Origin: Silvimonas sp.
Lineage (GTDB): Bacteria > Pseudomonadota > Gammaproteobacteria > Burkholderiales > Chitinibacteraceae
Direction: 5' to 3'
Length of the DNA: 18,542 nucleotides
Assembly: GCA_030151005.1 (NCBI GenBank)
Contig: JASLES010000149.1
Span: forward strand, 1-18,542
The notes beneath the pieces are model-generated. The model had not been told where the DNA came from. It searched no databases and saw nothing but the letters and a program-made list of their open reading frames with translations. A program made the position numbers and the translations under genes. Below are positions 7,610 to 13,662 of the stretch, in pieces (position 1 is the stretch's first letter; every line of letters starts with the position of its first letter).

Positions 7610-8197
7610 TCAGGCCCAGACGCCTTCGGCCAACCTGGCGGCGTAGTCGCGCACATCTTCTGGCCAGGCGCCAATCAGTGTCTCAAAACGAGCCTGATCG
7701 GGCGCAAACAAGGCGCGCGATACCTCTTCAAACCCCGGCAGGTTGCCTGCCAATGCCGACATGAAGCGATAACACGCCTCTTGCGCATGGCGACGGCGGT
7801 CTGGTGCGGCGCTGGCATGGCGGGCGGCCTCGACCAGCTTGCGCAATACCACAGACGCGCCGCCTGGCTGGCTGTTCAACCATTCCCAGTGACGTGGCAG
7901 CAATGTGACCTCCCGTGCAACCACGCCCAGTTTGGGCCGGCCACGTCCCCGCGGTGCATCGGCTTCTTCTTCGTGATCTGCCGTGCCGATCACTTCGACG
8001 ATGCGCGCGGCCATTTCCGCCGCTGTACCCCGTAAATCCAGCTCAACCGGACGGGCCGTGATGTCGTCAAAAACCAGCAGCGGCGCGTCGGCTTCATCTG
8101 CGCCACTTTGTTTAATGGCCAGCGCCACATCACGCAACAAGCCGCTGGCAACGCGCCGGTGACCGACAAAGGCCGTGCAATGGATAGGATGCGTCAT
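7610..8197 (-). CDS. DUF2239 family protein
   Basis: Conserved protein of unknown function, 195 residues from ATG 8197. The block GRGRPKLGVVAREVTLLPRH followed by WEWLNSQPGGASVVLRKLVE (about residues 85-125) is the hallmark of DUF2239 (COG3644). The GRP followed by a basic stretch and a helix-rich C-terminal half hint at nucleic-acid binding, but that is speculation. No signal peptide or membrane segment is seen, so it is probably cytoplasmic. The frame could extend to a TTG at 8227, but the predicted promoter (TTGACG and TAAATT on this strand) would start transcription near 8224, after that TTG, so ATG 8197 is preferred. AGGT at 8-nt spacing can serve as ribosome site. It is divergent from arsR and upstream of the FUSC gene. 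Confidence 0.85.
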   Translation of the reverse strand: MTHPIHCTAFVGHRRVASGLLRDVALAIKQSGADEADAPLLVFDDITARPVELDLRGTAAEMAARIVEVIGTADHEEEADAPRGRGRPKLGVVAREVTLLPRHWEWLNSQPGGASVVLRKLVEAARHASAAPDRRRHAQEACYRFMSALAGNLPGFEEVSRALFAPDQARFETLIGAWPEDVRDYAARLAEGVWA

Positions 8198-8230
8198 GGT
8201 GTACCTGCTGCAAGTGAAGTGAATCAATCA

Positions 8231-8259
8231 AATTTACCCGGATATAAATACTTCGTCAA
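8231..8259 (-). promoter_or_regulatory. predicted promoter of the DUF2239 gene
   Basis: Read on the reverse strand: -35 TTGACG (8259-8254), 17-bp spacer, -10 TAAATT (8236-8231). A start near 8224 leaves a leader of about 27 nt to ATG 8197. One arm of the TTTACCCGGAT inverted repeat overlaps the -10 and the other arm sits just upstream of the -35. Confidence 0.62.
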
Positions 8260-8274
8260 TATCATCCGGGTAAA
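8233..8274. promoter_or_regulatory. 11-bp perfect inverted repeat, operator candidate
   Basis: TTTACCCGGAT (8233-8243) and its exact complement ATCCGGGTAAA (8264-8274), separated by 20 bp, so the arm centres are 31 bp or about three helical turns apart. Both arms are followed on their inner side by AT-rich, similar sequence (ATAAAT and, on the other strand, GATATT). The placement around the DUF2239 promoter suggests repression by a dimeric regulator binding both arms on one DNA face. The regulator is unidentified. Confidence 0.65.
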
Positions 8275-8296
8275 ATACCGTTCTTCGGCGGGTGAC

Positions 8297-8332
8297 TTGC
8301 CAATCAATAACCATATGGTTATGATTTTTTCA
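8297..8332 (+). promoter_or_regulatory. arsR promoter with 16-bp palindromic operator
   Basis: TTGCCA (8297-8302) and TATGAT (8320-8325) are each one base from consensus with an ideal 17-bp spacer. The perfect palindrome ATAACCATATGGTTAT (8307-8322) fills the spacer and enters the -10, where an ArsR dimer would block RNA polymerase. The expected transcription start, 7 nt past the -10, is position 8332, the A of the arsR ATG, so the message may be leaderless. No Shine-Dalgarno sequence is present. Confidence 0.68.
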
Positions 8333-8655
8333 TGGATACCATGACTGACTCTCTATTTCACGCACTGGCAGACCCTACCCGGCGCGCCGTTTATGAACGG
8401 CTTTGCCGCCAGGGTGAGCAAAACGTGCGCGCCCTGACCGATCAGGCCGGGGTGTCGCAACCGGCGGTGTCCAAACATCTGGCCATCCTCAAAGAGGCCG
8501 GCCTTGTGACAGAACGGCGTGACGGCCGCCAGACGCATTACAGCGCCCAGCCTGGCGCGCTGAACCCGCTGGTGGACTGGCTGCGTTACTACAACGCTTT
8601 CTGGTCAGACCGTTTTGATCGACTTGATGACCTTTTGAAGAGGATGGACCAATGA
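8332..8655 (+). CDS. ArsR-family winged-helix repressor
   Basis: Small DNA-binding regulator of 107 residues, nearly all one ArsR winged helix-turn-helix domain: HALADPTRRAVYERLCRQGE, then LTDQAGVSQPAVSKHLAILK (recognition helix) and the wing RRDGRQTHYSAQP. No cysteine-rich metal-binding motif of the ELCVCDL type is present, so it belongs to the non-metal group usually paired with SRPBCC proteins. An alternative start is Met4 (8341). The stop overlaps the next gene's ATG (ATGA). Autoregulation is likely through the palindrome covering its promoter. The inducing signal is unknown. Confidence 0.93.
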   Translation: MDTMTDSLFHALADPTRRAVYERLCRQGEQNVRALTDQAGVSQPAVSKHLAILKEAGLVTERRDGRQTHYSAQPGALNPLVDWLRYYNAFWSDRFDRLDDLLKRMDQ

Positions 8656-9101
8656 ACAAACCCGATACCGATCAGACTCTGCGCGCCGTGGTGGTGGAAC
8701 GCGTTTTTGCCCACGCACAAGACAAAGTCTGGCGGGCCCTGACCCAAGGTCCGCTCATTGAAGAATGGCTGATGAGCAATGACTTTGAACCCGTGGTTGG
8801 CCATCGCTTCAGCTTTCGCATGCCGGCCATGCCCGGCTGGAACGGCATAACCGATTGCGAAGTGCTGACCGTAGAAGCCCCCAGCAAACTGGCCTACACC
8901 TGGTGTGCCTCTGGCGAAGAAGCTCCCACCGGTATCCAGACCGTAGTGACGTTCACGTTGGCCCCCACGGACGGCGGCGTGCTTTTGCGCATGGAGCAAA
9001 GCGGCTTCAAACCACACGAAGACCGCAATCTGCAGGGCGCGAACTGGGGTTGGCAGTCTTTCCTCTCCAAACTGGAAGGGGTGCTCGCCAAGGCAGACTG
9101 A
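8652..9101 (+). CDS. SRPBCC (AHSA1-like) domain protein
   Basis: Protein of 149 residues with the START/Bet v1-like fold of the AHSA1 group, which forms a hydrophobic ligand cavity. Seen: VERVFAHAQDKVWRALTQGPLIEEWLM, with the typical Ala-x-x-x-Val-Trp-x-Ala-Leu-Thr start and E-W-L motif; a central strand block ending CEVLTVEAPSKLAYTW; and the C-terminal helix GWQSFLSKLEGVL. It overlaps arsR by 4 bp, with AGGA upstream of the ATG, so the two are translated together. Such ArsR-SRPBCC pairs are very common. The ligand and cellular role are unknown. Confidence 0.92.
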   Translation: MNKPDTDQTLRAVVVERVFAHAQDKVWRALTQGPLIEEWLMSNDFEPVVGHRFSFRMPAMPGWNGITDCEVLTVEAPSKLAYTWCASGEEAPTGIQTVVTFTLAPTDGGVLLRMEQSGFKPHEDRNLQGANWGWQSFLSKLEGVLAKAD

Positions 9102-9112
9102 TCTGCTCGCCG

Positions 9113-9162
9113 CAATGACAAAGCCGGGATCGACCTTGATGGTCATCCCGGCTTTGTCATTG
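9113..9162. terminator. 18-bp inverted repeat, probable terminator of the arsR-SRPBCC operon
   Basis: AATGACAAAGCCGGGAT (9114-9130) pairs perfectly with ATCCCGGCTTTGTCATT (9145-9161); C9113-G9162 adds one more pair. Inside the loop GACC (9132-9135) pairs with GGTC (9141-9144), nearly continuing the stem. It starts 12 nt after the SRPBCC stop. There is no proper U-tract, so termination may be inefficient, or the structure may protect the 3' end. Confidence 0.6.
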
Positions 9163-9239
9163 GCAAGCGACCTGGGGTGGATCGGTTGCGCTGTTCTACA
9201 CTAAGCACACTGCCCTTTTGACCGCTTCAAGGAGCCTTT

Positions 9240-9632
9240 ATGACCATCCACGTGACATGGCAGGCCGCCAGCCAGGCCACCATTACCCAGCTCAGCAATG
9301 GCAGCGCCCAATGGACAGCCGACATGGGCGCGGCCAGCGGCGGTGCGCCCGGCGCGCCAGACCCGCATGAATTGCTGGATTCCGCACTGGGGGCATGCAC
9401 CTCGCTCACACTGCAACTGTATGCCCGGCGGCGTAATTACCCGCTGGAGAGTATTCGGGTGGAGATCACGCATGAAGAGGAAGGCGGCGTGTACCACCTG
9501 CAGCGGCATATCACGCTGGGCGGCGCGCTGGATGATGCCGCGCGTGCAGATTTGCTGCGGGTGGCAGAGAAATGCCCGGTGCACAAGACTTTGAGTGGGC
9601 AGTTTGAGATCAGGACTGAATTGGCAGGGTAA
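9240..9632 (+). CDS. OsmC/Ohr-family protein, probable thiol peroxidase
   Basis: Cytoplasmic protein of 130 residues of the OsmC fold, whose members reduce organic hydroperoxides using two cysteines. Both are present: Cys53 in SALGACTSLTLQLYAR, the peroxidatic site, and Cys112 in AEKCPVHKTL. The motif PDPHELLDSALGACTS and the KCPVHKTL ending are more like the OsmC-like YhfA/YmaD group than Ohr. AAGGAG stands just before the ATG. It appears to be transcribed alone. Regulation cannot be read. The peroxide-reducing role is inferred from the family. Confidence 0.92.
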   Translation: MTIHVTWQAASQATITQLSNGSAQWTADMGAASGGAPGAPDPHELLDSALGACTSLTLQLYARRRNYPLESIRVEITHEEEGGVYHLQRHITLGGALDDAARADLLRVAEKCPVHKTLSGQFEIRTELAG

Positions 9633-9714
9633 ACGGGGTTTGCAGTGGATACCAGCGAGTAGGGTGGATTCGGAGTGGTAGCGGCAATCCACCGTGGCTG
9701 GCTTAAAACCATGA
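9633..9714. other. gene-free segment with GGTGGATT hairpin
   Basis: Start of a 514-bp gap between the OsmC-like gene and the end of the MFS gene. GGTGGATT (9663-9670) and AATCCACC (9686-9693) form an 8-bp stem with a 15-nt loop. I see no coding sequence here. It leads straight into copy 2 of the structured repeat. Confidence 0.5.
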
Positions 9715-9946
9715 ACCGCTGTTAGCGCCTTCGGCGCGGGTTTATTTAAAGGCATTTGATACCCGCGGTGGCGGGAGCACCCTACTTTCTTTGCTTCGCC
9801 ACCTCGGCGGCCCCAAAGAAAGTAACCAAAGAAAGGCGACCCCAGCCCTGCGGCCCTCCGGGCTGCCCTCGGTTGGTCGGGAGCCTAAGGTCTCCCTCCA
9901 CGCCCTCGGCGCTTGGCTTTAATGGGGGAGGAAAGTCAAAAACAAC
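9715..9946. repeat. structured dispersed repeat, copy 2
   Basis: About 232 bp, same orientation and same order of stems as 6604-6815: GCGCC/GGCGC (9725-9729/9733-9737); CCCGC/GCGGG around GGTG (9762-9766/9771-9775); TACTTTCTTTG/CAAAGAAAGTA (9783-9793/9814-9824); GGGAG/CTCCC (9879-9883/9892-9896). The loop of the third stem is enlarged from 6 to 20 nt by a 14-nt insertion. Two base pairs differ from copy 1 on both sides of the stem, so pairing is kept. Hexamer arrays follow at its end, as in copy 1. Confidence 0.85.
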
Positions 9947-9993
9947 CCCAACCCCAACCCCAACGGCCACAGCCACAGCCACAGCCACAGCCA
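9944..9993. repeat. two short hexanucleotide arrays, (AACCCC)3 and (CCACAG)4
   Basis: Three AACCCC units at 9944-9961, then AACGG, then four CCACAG units at 9967-9990 with a partial fifth. They occupy the position that the AACTGC array holds after copy 1 but with unrelated units. Confidence 0.93.
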
Positions 9994-10016
9994 ATTCAAC
10001 GTGCATCCCACCACTT

Positions 10017-10065
10017 CGTCATTCCGGTCTTGAGCCGGAATCCAGTGCGGCCGCCGCCGGCGGCC
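10017..10065. repeat. paired hairpins of a probable intergenic repeat
   Basis: ATTCCGG/CCGGAAT (10021-10027/10035-10041) inside CGTCATTCCGG...GGAATCCAGT, followed by GGCCGCC/GGCGGCC (10049-10055/10059-10065, loop GCC). The words GGAATCCAGT and GAGCCGGAA also occur at 6558-6579 before copy 1, with a different arrangement. This looks like a second repeat family mixed into both gaps. Confidence 0.55.
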
Positions 10066-10099
10066 TTTGCTGGCAGGGCTAACACATCAAACACACACA

Positions 10100-10128
10100 A
10101 AAAACGGCGCCCCGCGGACGCCGTTTTT
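10100..10128. terminator. intrinsic terminator downstream of the MFS gene
   Basis: AAAAACGGCG (10100-10109) pairs with CGCCGTTTTT (10119-10128) around a 9-nt loop. It lies 19 bp past the stop of the reverse-strand MFS gene, and on that strand the stem ends in T residues followed by GTGTG. Forward transcripts from the OsmC side would also meet a T-run. Confidence 0.82.
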
Positions 10129-10146
10129 CTTTAGCCCAGCCACCAA

Positions 10147-11493
10147 TCAAACGCGTTGGGCTGCCGGTGTAACCTCTTCATCATTGGCAGCGGTTCTCCC
10201 CGTACTGATCAGATCAGCAGAACGGGTTTCACGCATCGACAAGACGGCGAGGAAACTCAACAACGCGGCGACCGAGACATAGCCGCCCACCCAGGACAGC
10301 CCGCCTTTGTCGACGAGGATTTTGGCAATAAAGGGCGCAATCGATGCGCCAATAATGCCGCCGACGTTATAGGCAATCGATGCCCCGGTATAACGCACGC
10401 GAGTGGGGAAAATCTCGGGCAGCAGGGCACCCATCGGGCCGAAGGTAAAGCCCATCAAAAAGAGTTCGATCACCAAAAACAAACCCACGCTGAATGTGGT
10501 GCCACCACCCAGCAACGGCGCCATGGCAAAGCCGGACAACATGGCCAGCGTGGTGCCCAGCAACAGCACCGGGCGGCGGCCCCATTTGTCGCTCGCCCAG
10601 GCAGAGAGCGGCGTGCCCAGCGCCATGAACAACACCGCAAAGCACAGCATGGCCAGGAACTGCGGCTTGCTGTAATGCAGTGTGCCCACGCCATAAGACA
10701 GCGCAAATACGGTCGAGATGTAAAACAACGCATAACACACCACCATGGAAAACGCGCCTTGCAGCACGGGGACCAGATGGCTGGAGAGCGTTTCAAACAG
10801 CGGCACGCGCACGCGCTCGTTGCGTTGCATGGCTTGCGCAAAGATGGGGGTCTCGTGCAGTTTCAGGCGTACATACAGGCCAACCATGACCAGCGCTGCG
10901 CTGAAAATGAACGGTACACGCCAGCCCCAGCTTTTGAACTGTTCGTCCGAGAGCAGCACCGCCAGGCCAAAGAACAGGCCGTTGGCAAACAGAAAACCAA
11001 TCGATGGCCCCATTTGCGGGAACATGCCAAACCATGCACGTTTGCCGGCGGGTGCGTTCTCTGTTGCCAGTAACGCAGCGCCACCCCACTCGCCGCCCAG
11101 GCCAATACCCTGACCAAAACGCAGCACACACAGGATCACGGGCGCAGCCACGCCAATGCTCTCGTAACTGGGCAGGAAGCCAATCAGCGTAGTGGAGACG
11201 CCCATAACCAGCAAAGACGCCACCAGGGTGGATTTACGCCCGATCCGGTCGCCAAAATGGCCAAACAAGGCGGAACCCACCGGGCGCGCCAGAAAGGCGA
11301 TGCCAAACGTCACAAAGGCGTTAAGCGATTGCGCAGTAGCCGATTCTTTGGGGAAAAACGTGGGGCCGATGATCAGGGCGGCGGCAGTGGCAAAGATATA
11401 GAAATCAAAAAATTCGATCGCGGTGCCAATAAAGCTGGCTACCGCAACGCGCGCCGTGGAATTGGCGGGCGGCCGGCTTGCAGTGGTCGTCAT
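10147..11493 (-). CDS. MFS transporter, metabolite:H+ symporter (MHS) type
   Basis: Twelve-helix inner-membrane transporter, 448 residues from ATG 11493; the frame extends to 11595, but those 34 residues look unconserved, and a GAGAG site precedes ATG 11493. Helix 1 carries ASFIGTAIEFFDFYIFATAA, the signature of the MHS group (shikimate, proline/betaine, alpha-ketoglutarate and citrate symporters). The loop between helices 2 and 3 has GHFGDRIGRKSTLV, the general MFS motif, and helix 4 has GQGIGLGGEWGGAALL, again MHS-like. The second half has a degenerate copy, ASDKWGRRPVLLLG. The likely substrate is a small organic acid or related metabolite taken up with protons, but which one is unknown. 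It stands alone, divergent from the LTA-synthase-like gene. Confidence 0.9.
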   Translation of the reverse strand: MTTTASRPPANSTARVAVASFIGTAIEFFDFYIFATAAALIIGPTFFPKESATAQSLNAFVTFGIAFLARPVGSALFGHFGDRIGRKSTLVASLLVMGVSTTLIGFLPSYESIGVAAPVILCVLRFGQGIGLGGEWGGAALLATENAPAGKRAWFGMFPQMGPSIGFLFANGLFFGLAVLLSDEQFKSWGWRVPFIFSAALVMVGLYVRLKLHETPIFAQAMQRNERVRVPLFETLSSHLVPVLQGAFSMVVCYALFYISTVFALSYGVGTLHYSKPQFLAMLCFAVLFMALGTPLSAWASDKWGRRPVLLLGTTLAMLSGFAMAPLLGGGTTFSVGLFLVIELFLMGFTFGPMGALLPEIFPTRVRYTGASIAYNVGGIIGASIAPFIAKILVDKGGLSWVGGYVSVAALLSFLAVLSMRETRSADLISTGRTAANDEEVTPAAQRV

Positions 11494-11870
11494 GGTGCTC
11501 TCTGTAGTTATGGGCCAGACCATGACAAAGAAATGCCCAATGCTTGTGACAGCCGCATTCCTTCCCCATGCCAGGCGGTAGGTATGAAAGAGCAAACGGG
11601 CGGACGCGACAATAAGCGCAGATCACTCAGGCCGGCTGCGGATGGGCAGCGGGCCCGGTCTCTGACCGGATTGCGTTTGCGGCTGGATAAGCTGCAAACG
11701 ATGATAAGGACCGCAAAAAAAACGTGCAATACCGGGAACCTGTGTTGCCATTAGTCAGTCTTTTGGCAAGCTGGTCATAAAATTGTCAAAATTCACGTTT
11801 GCTTACATCGGGATCGCGGCTATGGTCGACTGTTTTTCCTCGCCGTTCTGCTGTCCCGAACGACTGAAAC
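11494..11870. other. 377-bp divergent intergenic region, MFS / LTA-synthase-like
   Basis: No gene is supported here. It holds a likely reverse-strand promoter (11701-11729), a small stem CCGGTC/GACCGG within the predicted MFS leader, and an AT-rich stretch near 11775-11800 that could hold the forward promoter of the LTA-synthase-like gene. There TTGTCA at 11783-11788 is a possible -35, but I see no good -10. Confidence 0.5.
11701..11729 (-). promoter_or_regulatory. candidate promoter of the MFS gene
   Basis: On the reverse strand TTGCAC (11729-11724), 17-bp spacer, TATCAT (11706-11701). The spacer contains a run of eight T. The predicted leader is about 200 nt, rather long, and includes a CCGGTC/GACCGG hairpin. 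Confidence 0.5.
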
Positions 11871-13592
11871 ATGAAATTGCTTAGCCCCGCCGCCATTGCG
11901 GACATAGGTTTCCGCAAACTGCAGCCGACTCTGCCGGCCTGGGTTGCGCCTGCCTGGAAGAAATTCAGCCCTGTTGCACCCTTTGCACTGCTGATCGTCG
12001 GCCGTCTGCTGGTCGACACCGAATGGGACGCGCCGCGCGCGCTCTTTCAGGTGCTGTTGTTTCTGTTTTTCTTTGCTTTTCTGGAGCGCTGGTCCGCTGT
12101 GGCGGCCACCATTGGCCTGGAAGGCGCGTTACTGAACGGCAGCTGGATCAAGGAAGACGCCACCGGCGAGCCGCTGCTCACGCGTGATCTGTTCGAGGTC
12201 TCTCAGGGCGCCGCGCTCACCGGTTATGCCGACTGGCACCTGGTGGCGTATGTCAGCATGACCGTTCTGGCCATTGGCTACGGCCTGTATCGCCACCCGC
12301 GCTTTGTCTCCTGGCGCCTGCTGCCAGCGTTAATCCTGCCCGCCATGTTTTACGTGCGTATGGAAAACCCCGCCCGGCTGGATGACTACCTGACCCCGCA
12401 AGTGACCAACGCGCTGCATACGGAATACCTCTCGTACAATTTCCGCGAGAACGCCCGCAGCAATGGCGTGCTGGGTCACTTGTACCTGAACGCAGAAACC
12501 GTACCGCCGCCCAGGCATGGCCCGCACAATTTCTACGCAGCAGCACCGCTGCGCCAGTTTGACGCTACCGATCCTGACGTCTTCGTGATTCTGTGCGAAT
12601 CCTGTTTTACCACTGAAGACAACCGCTTCCCCACGGCTGTACTGCGCCTGCGTGATGACAATGGCTTTGCGCTCACCCACATGGTCAGCCCGGTGTATGG
12701 CGGCGGCACGGCAGAGGCCGAGTTCGAAGTACTGACCGGGCTATCCAGCAAGGTGTTTCCTGGTGTGGATTACCAGAACTTTGCCAACCAGTACCGGAAC
12801 GACGCCCACACCATCGTCAGCCATTTCCGCAAAGAGGGTTACCACACCTACGGCCTGCACGATTACTACTCCACGTTCTGGAAGCGCAACATCATCTATC
12901 CCAAGTTCGGCTTTGATGAGACGCACTTTGTCGATGAGATGAACTGGAACGAAGAAGGCTGGCCAGACGACACCCTCCTGTTTGACAAGGTGCTGGCGCT
13001 CTACAACCAGAGCCCGAAGAAACAAAAAACCATGATGTTCATGGCCACTGTCATGACGCACGGCAAATACGTCGGCGCCAACGATGACAATGGCGAGGCG
13101 GACTACCGCGCGCGGCTGGATAAATCCATCACGGACATGCAGCACTTTGTGGTGGCCCTGCAAAAAGCCGCCGCCAAGCGCAAACGGCCAGTGATGGTGG
13201 TGGTGTTTGGCGATCACAAACCAGGCATTACCGCCGTGTTCAACCATGACGGCGTGCTGCAAAACAGCCTGTTTGCCAGCGTGGGTGCACGCAATGAAGA
13301 CTTCCGTTTTGTGCCGCGCCTCTCGCCAGAACAACTGGGCGAGCGCGGCAGCATTCCGGTGCTGGTGAAATACACCGGCAAACAAAAAACCCTGGCCAGC
13401 GACGTGGCAGAAAACATGACCGGCAAGCCGCTGCTATGCATGTCAGCACAACTGGCACAGACCACCGACAATCAAGGCCGCTTTTTCGGCACGCTGGCGC
13501 GGGTTTGCGACAACATGAAGAGCTACCCCTACGGCGAACACGGCTGGGAAGCCACCTTCCCCACCGCGCTGTATGCCGAGCGGTTGTTCTAA
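11871..13592 (+). CDS. LTA-synthase-like membrane phosphotransferase (sulfatase fold)
   Basis: Inner-membrane enzyme of 573 residues. The N-terminal part has about four or five membrane segments (about 35-48, 54-72, 76-90, 123-140, 147-162) and the loop TGEPLLTRDLF typical of LtaS/OpgB proteins. The extracytoplasmic catalytic domain (about 233-540) has the metal and active-site residues of the family: Glu243 in FVILCES, the expected nucleophile Thr280 in GGGTAEAEFEVLTG, His397 in VMTHGKY, and Asp448-His449 in VVFGDHKPG. Relatives transfer phosphoglycerol or phosphoethanolamine from phospholipids to glycans or lipids; in Gram-negatives OpgB decorates periplasmic glucans. Which acceptor is used here is unknown. 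The ribosome site is weak (GACTGAAAC before ATG). The gene is apparently monocistronic and has a strong terminator. Confidence 0.88.
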   Translation: MKLLSPAAIADIGFRKLQPTLPAWVAPAWKKFSPVAPFALLIVGRLLVDTEWDAPRALFQVLLFLFFFAFLERWSAVAATIGLEGALLNGSWIKEDATGEPLLTRDLFEVSQGAALTGYADWHLVAYVSMTVLAIGYGLYRHPRFVSWRLLPALILPAMFYVRMENPARLDDYLTPQVTNALHTEYLSYNFRENARSNGVLGHLYLNAETVPPPRHGPHNFYAAAPLRQFDATDPDVFVILCESCFTTEDNRFPTAVLRLRDDNGFALTHMVSPVYGGGTAEAEFEVLTGLSSKVFPGVDYQNFANQYRNDAHTIVSHFRKEGYHTYGLHDYYSTFWKRNIIYPKFGFDETHFVDEMNWNEEGWPDDTLLFDKVLALYNQSPKKQKTMMFMATVMTHGKYVGANDDNGEADYRARLDKSITDMQHFVVALQKAAAKRKRPVMVVVFGDHKPGITAVFNHDGVLQNSLFASVGARNEDFRFVPRLSPEQLGERGSIPVLVKYTGKQKTLASDVAENMTGKPLLCMSAQLAQTTDNQGRFFGTLARVCDNMKSYPYGEHGWEATFPTALYAERLF

Positions 13593-13612
13593 GGCGGGCT
13601 GCGTTGCGCCAC

Positions 13613-13644
13613 AAAAAAAGGATGCCAGACGGCATCCTTTTTTT
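13613..13644. terminator. bidirectional terminator, LTA-synthase-like / GNAT
   Basis: A 14-bp perfect stem, AAAAAAAGGATGCC (13613-13626) with GGCATCCTTTTTTT (13631-13644), loop AGAC. It lies 20 bp after the LTA-synthase-like stop and 18 bp beyond the end of the convergent GNAT gene. A/T runs on both sides let it act in both directions. Confidence 0.93.
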
Positions 13645-13662
13645 GTCCTCTTCGCCAGGGAG

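Noticed and set aside
6915..9101. A stress or defence island formed by FUSC, DUF2239, ArsR and SRPBCC genes
   Set aside because: The genes are in two divergent units with separate operators, and none belongs to a known defence family; simple neighbours explain the arrangement.
9756..10082. Possible 108-residue protein across repeat copy 2
   Set aside because: The equivalent frame in copy 1 is broken by one-base indels, while the stems are kept, so the repeat evolves as non-coding DNA.
11257..11754. Forward open frame in the MFS upstream region
   Set aside because: Most of it is antisense to the MFS gene, and the remainder has no ribosome site or recognisable sequence.
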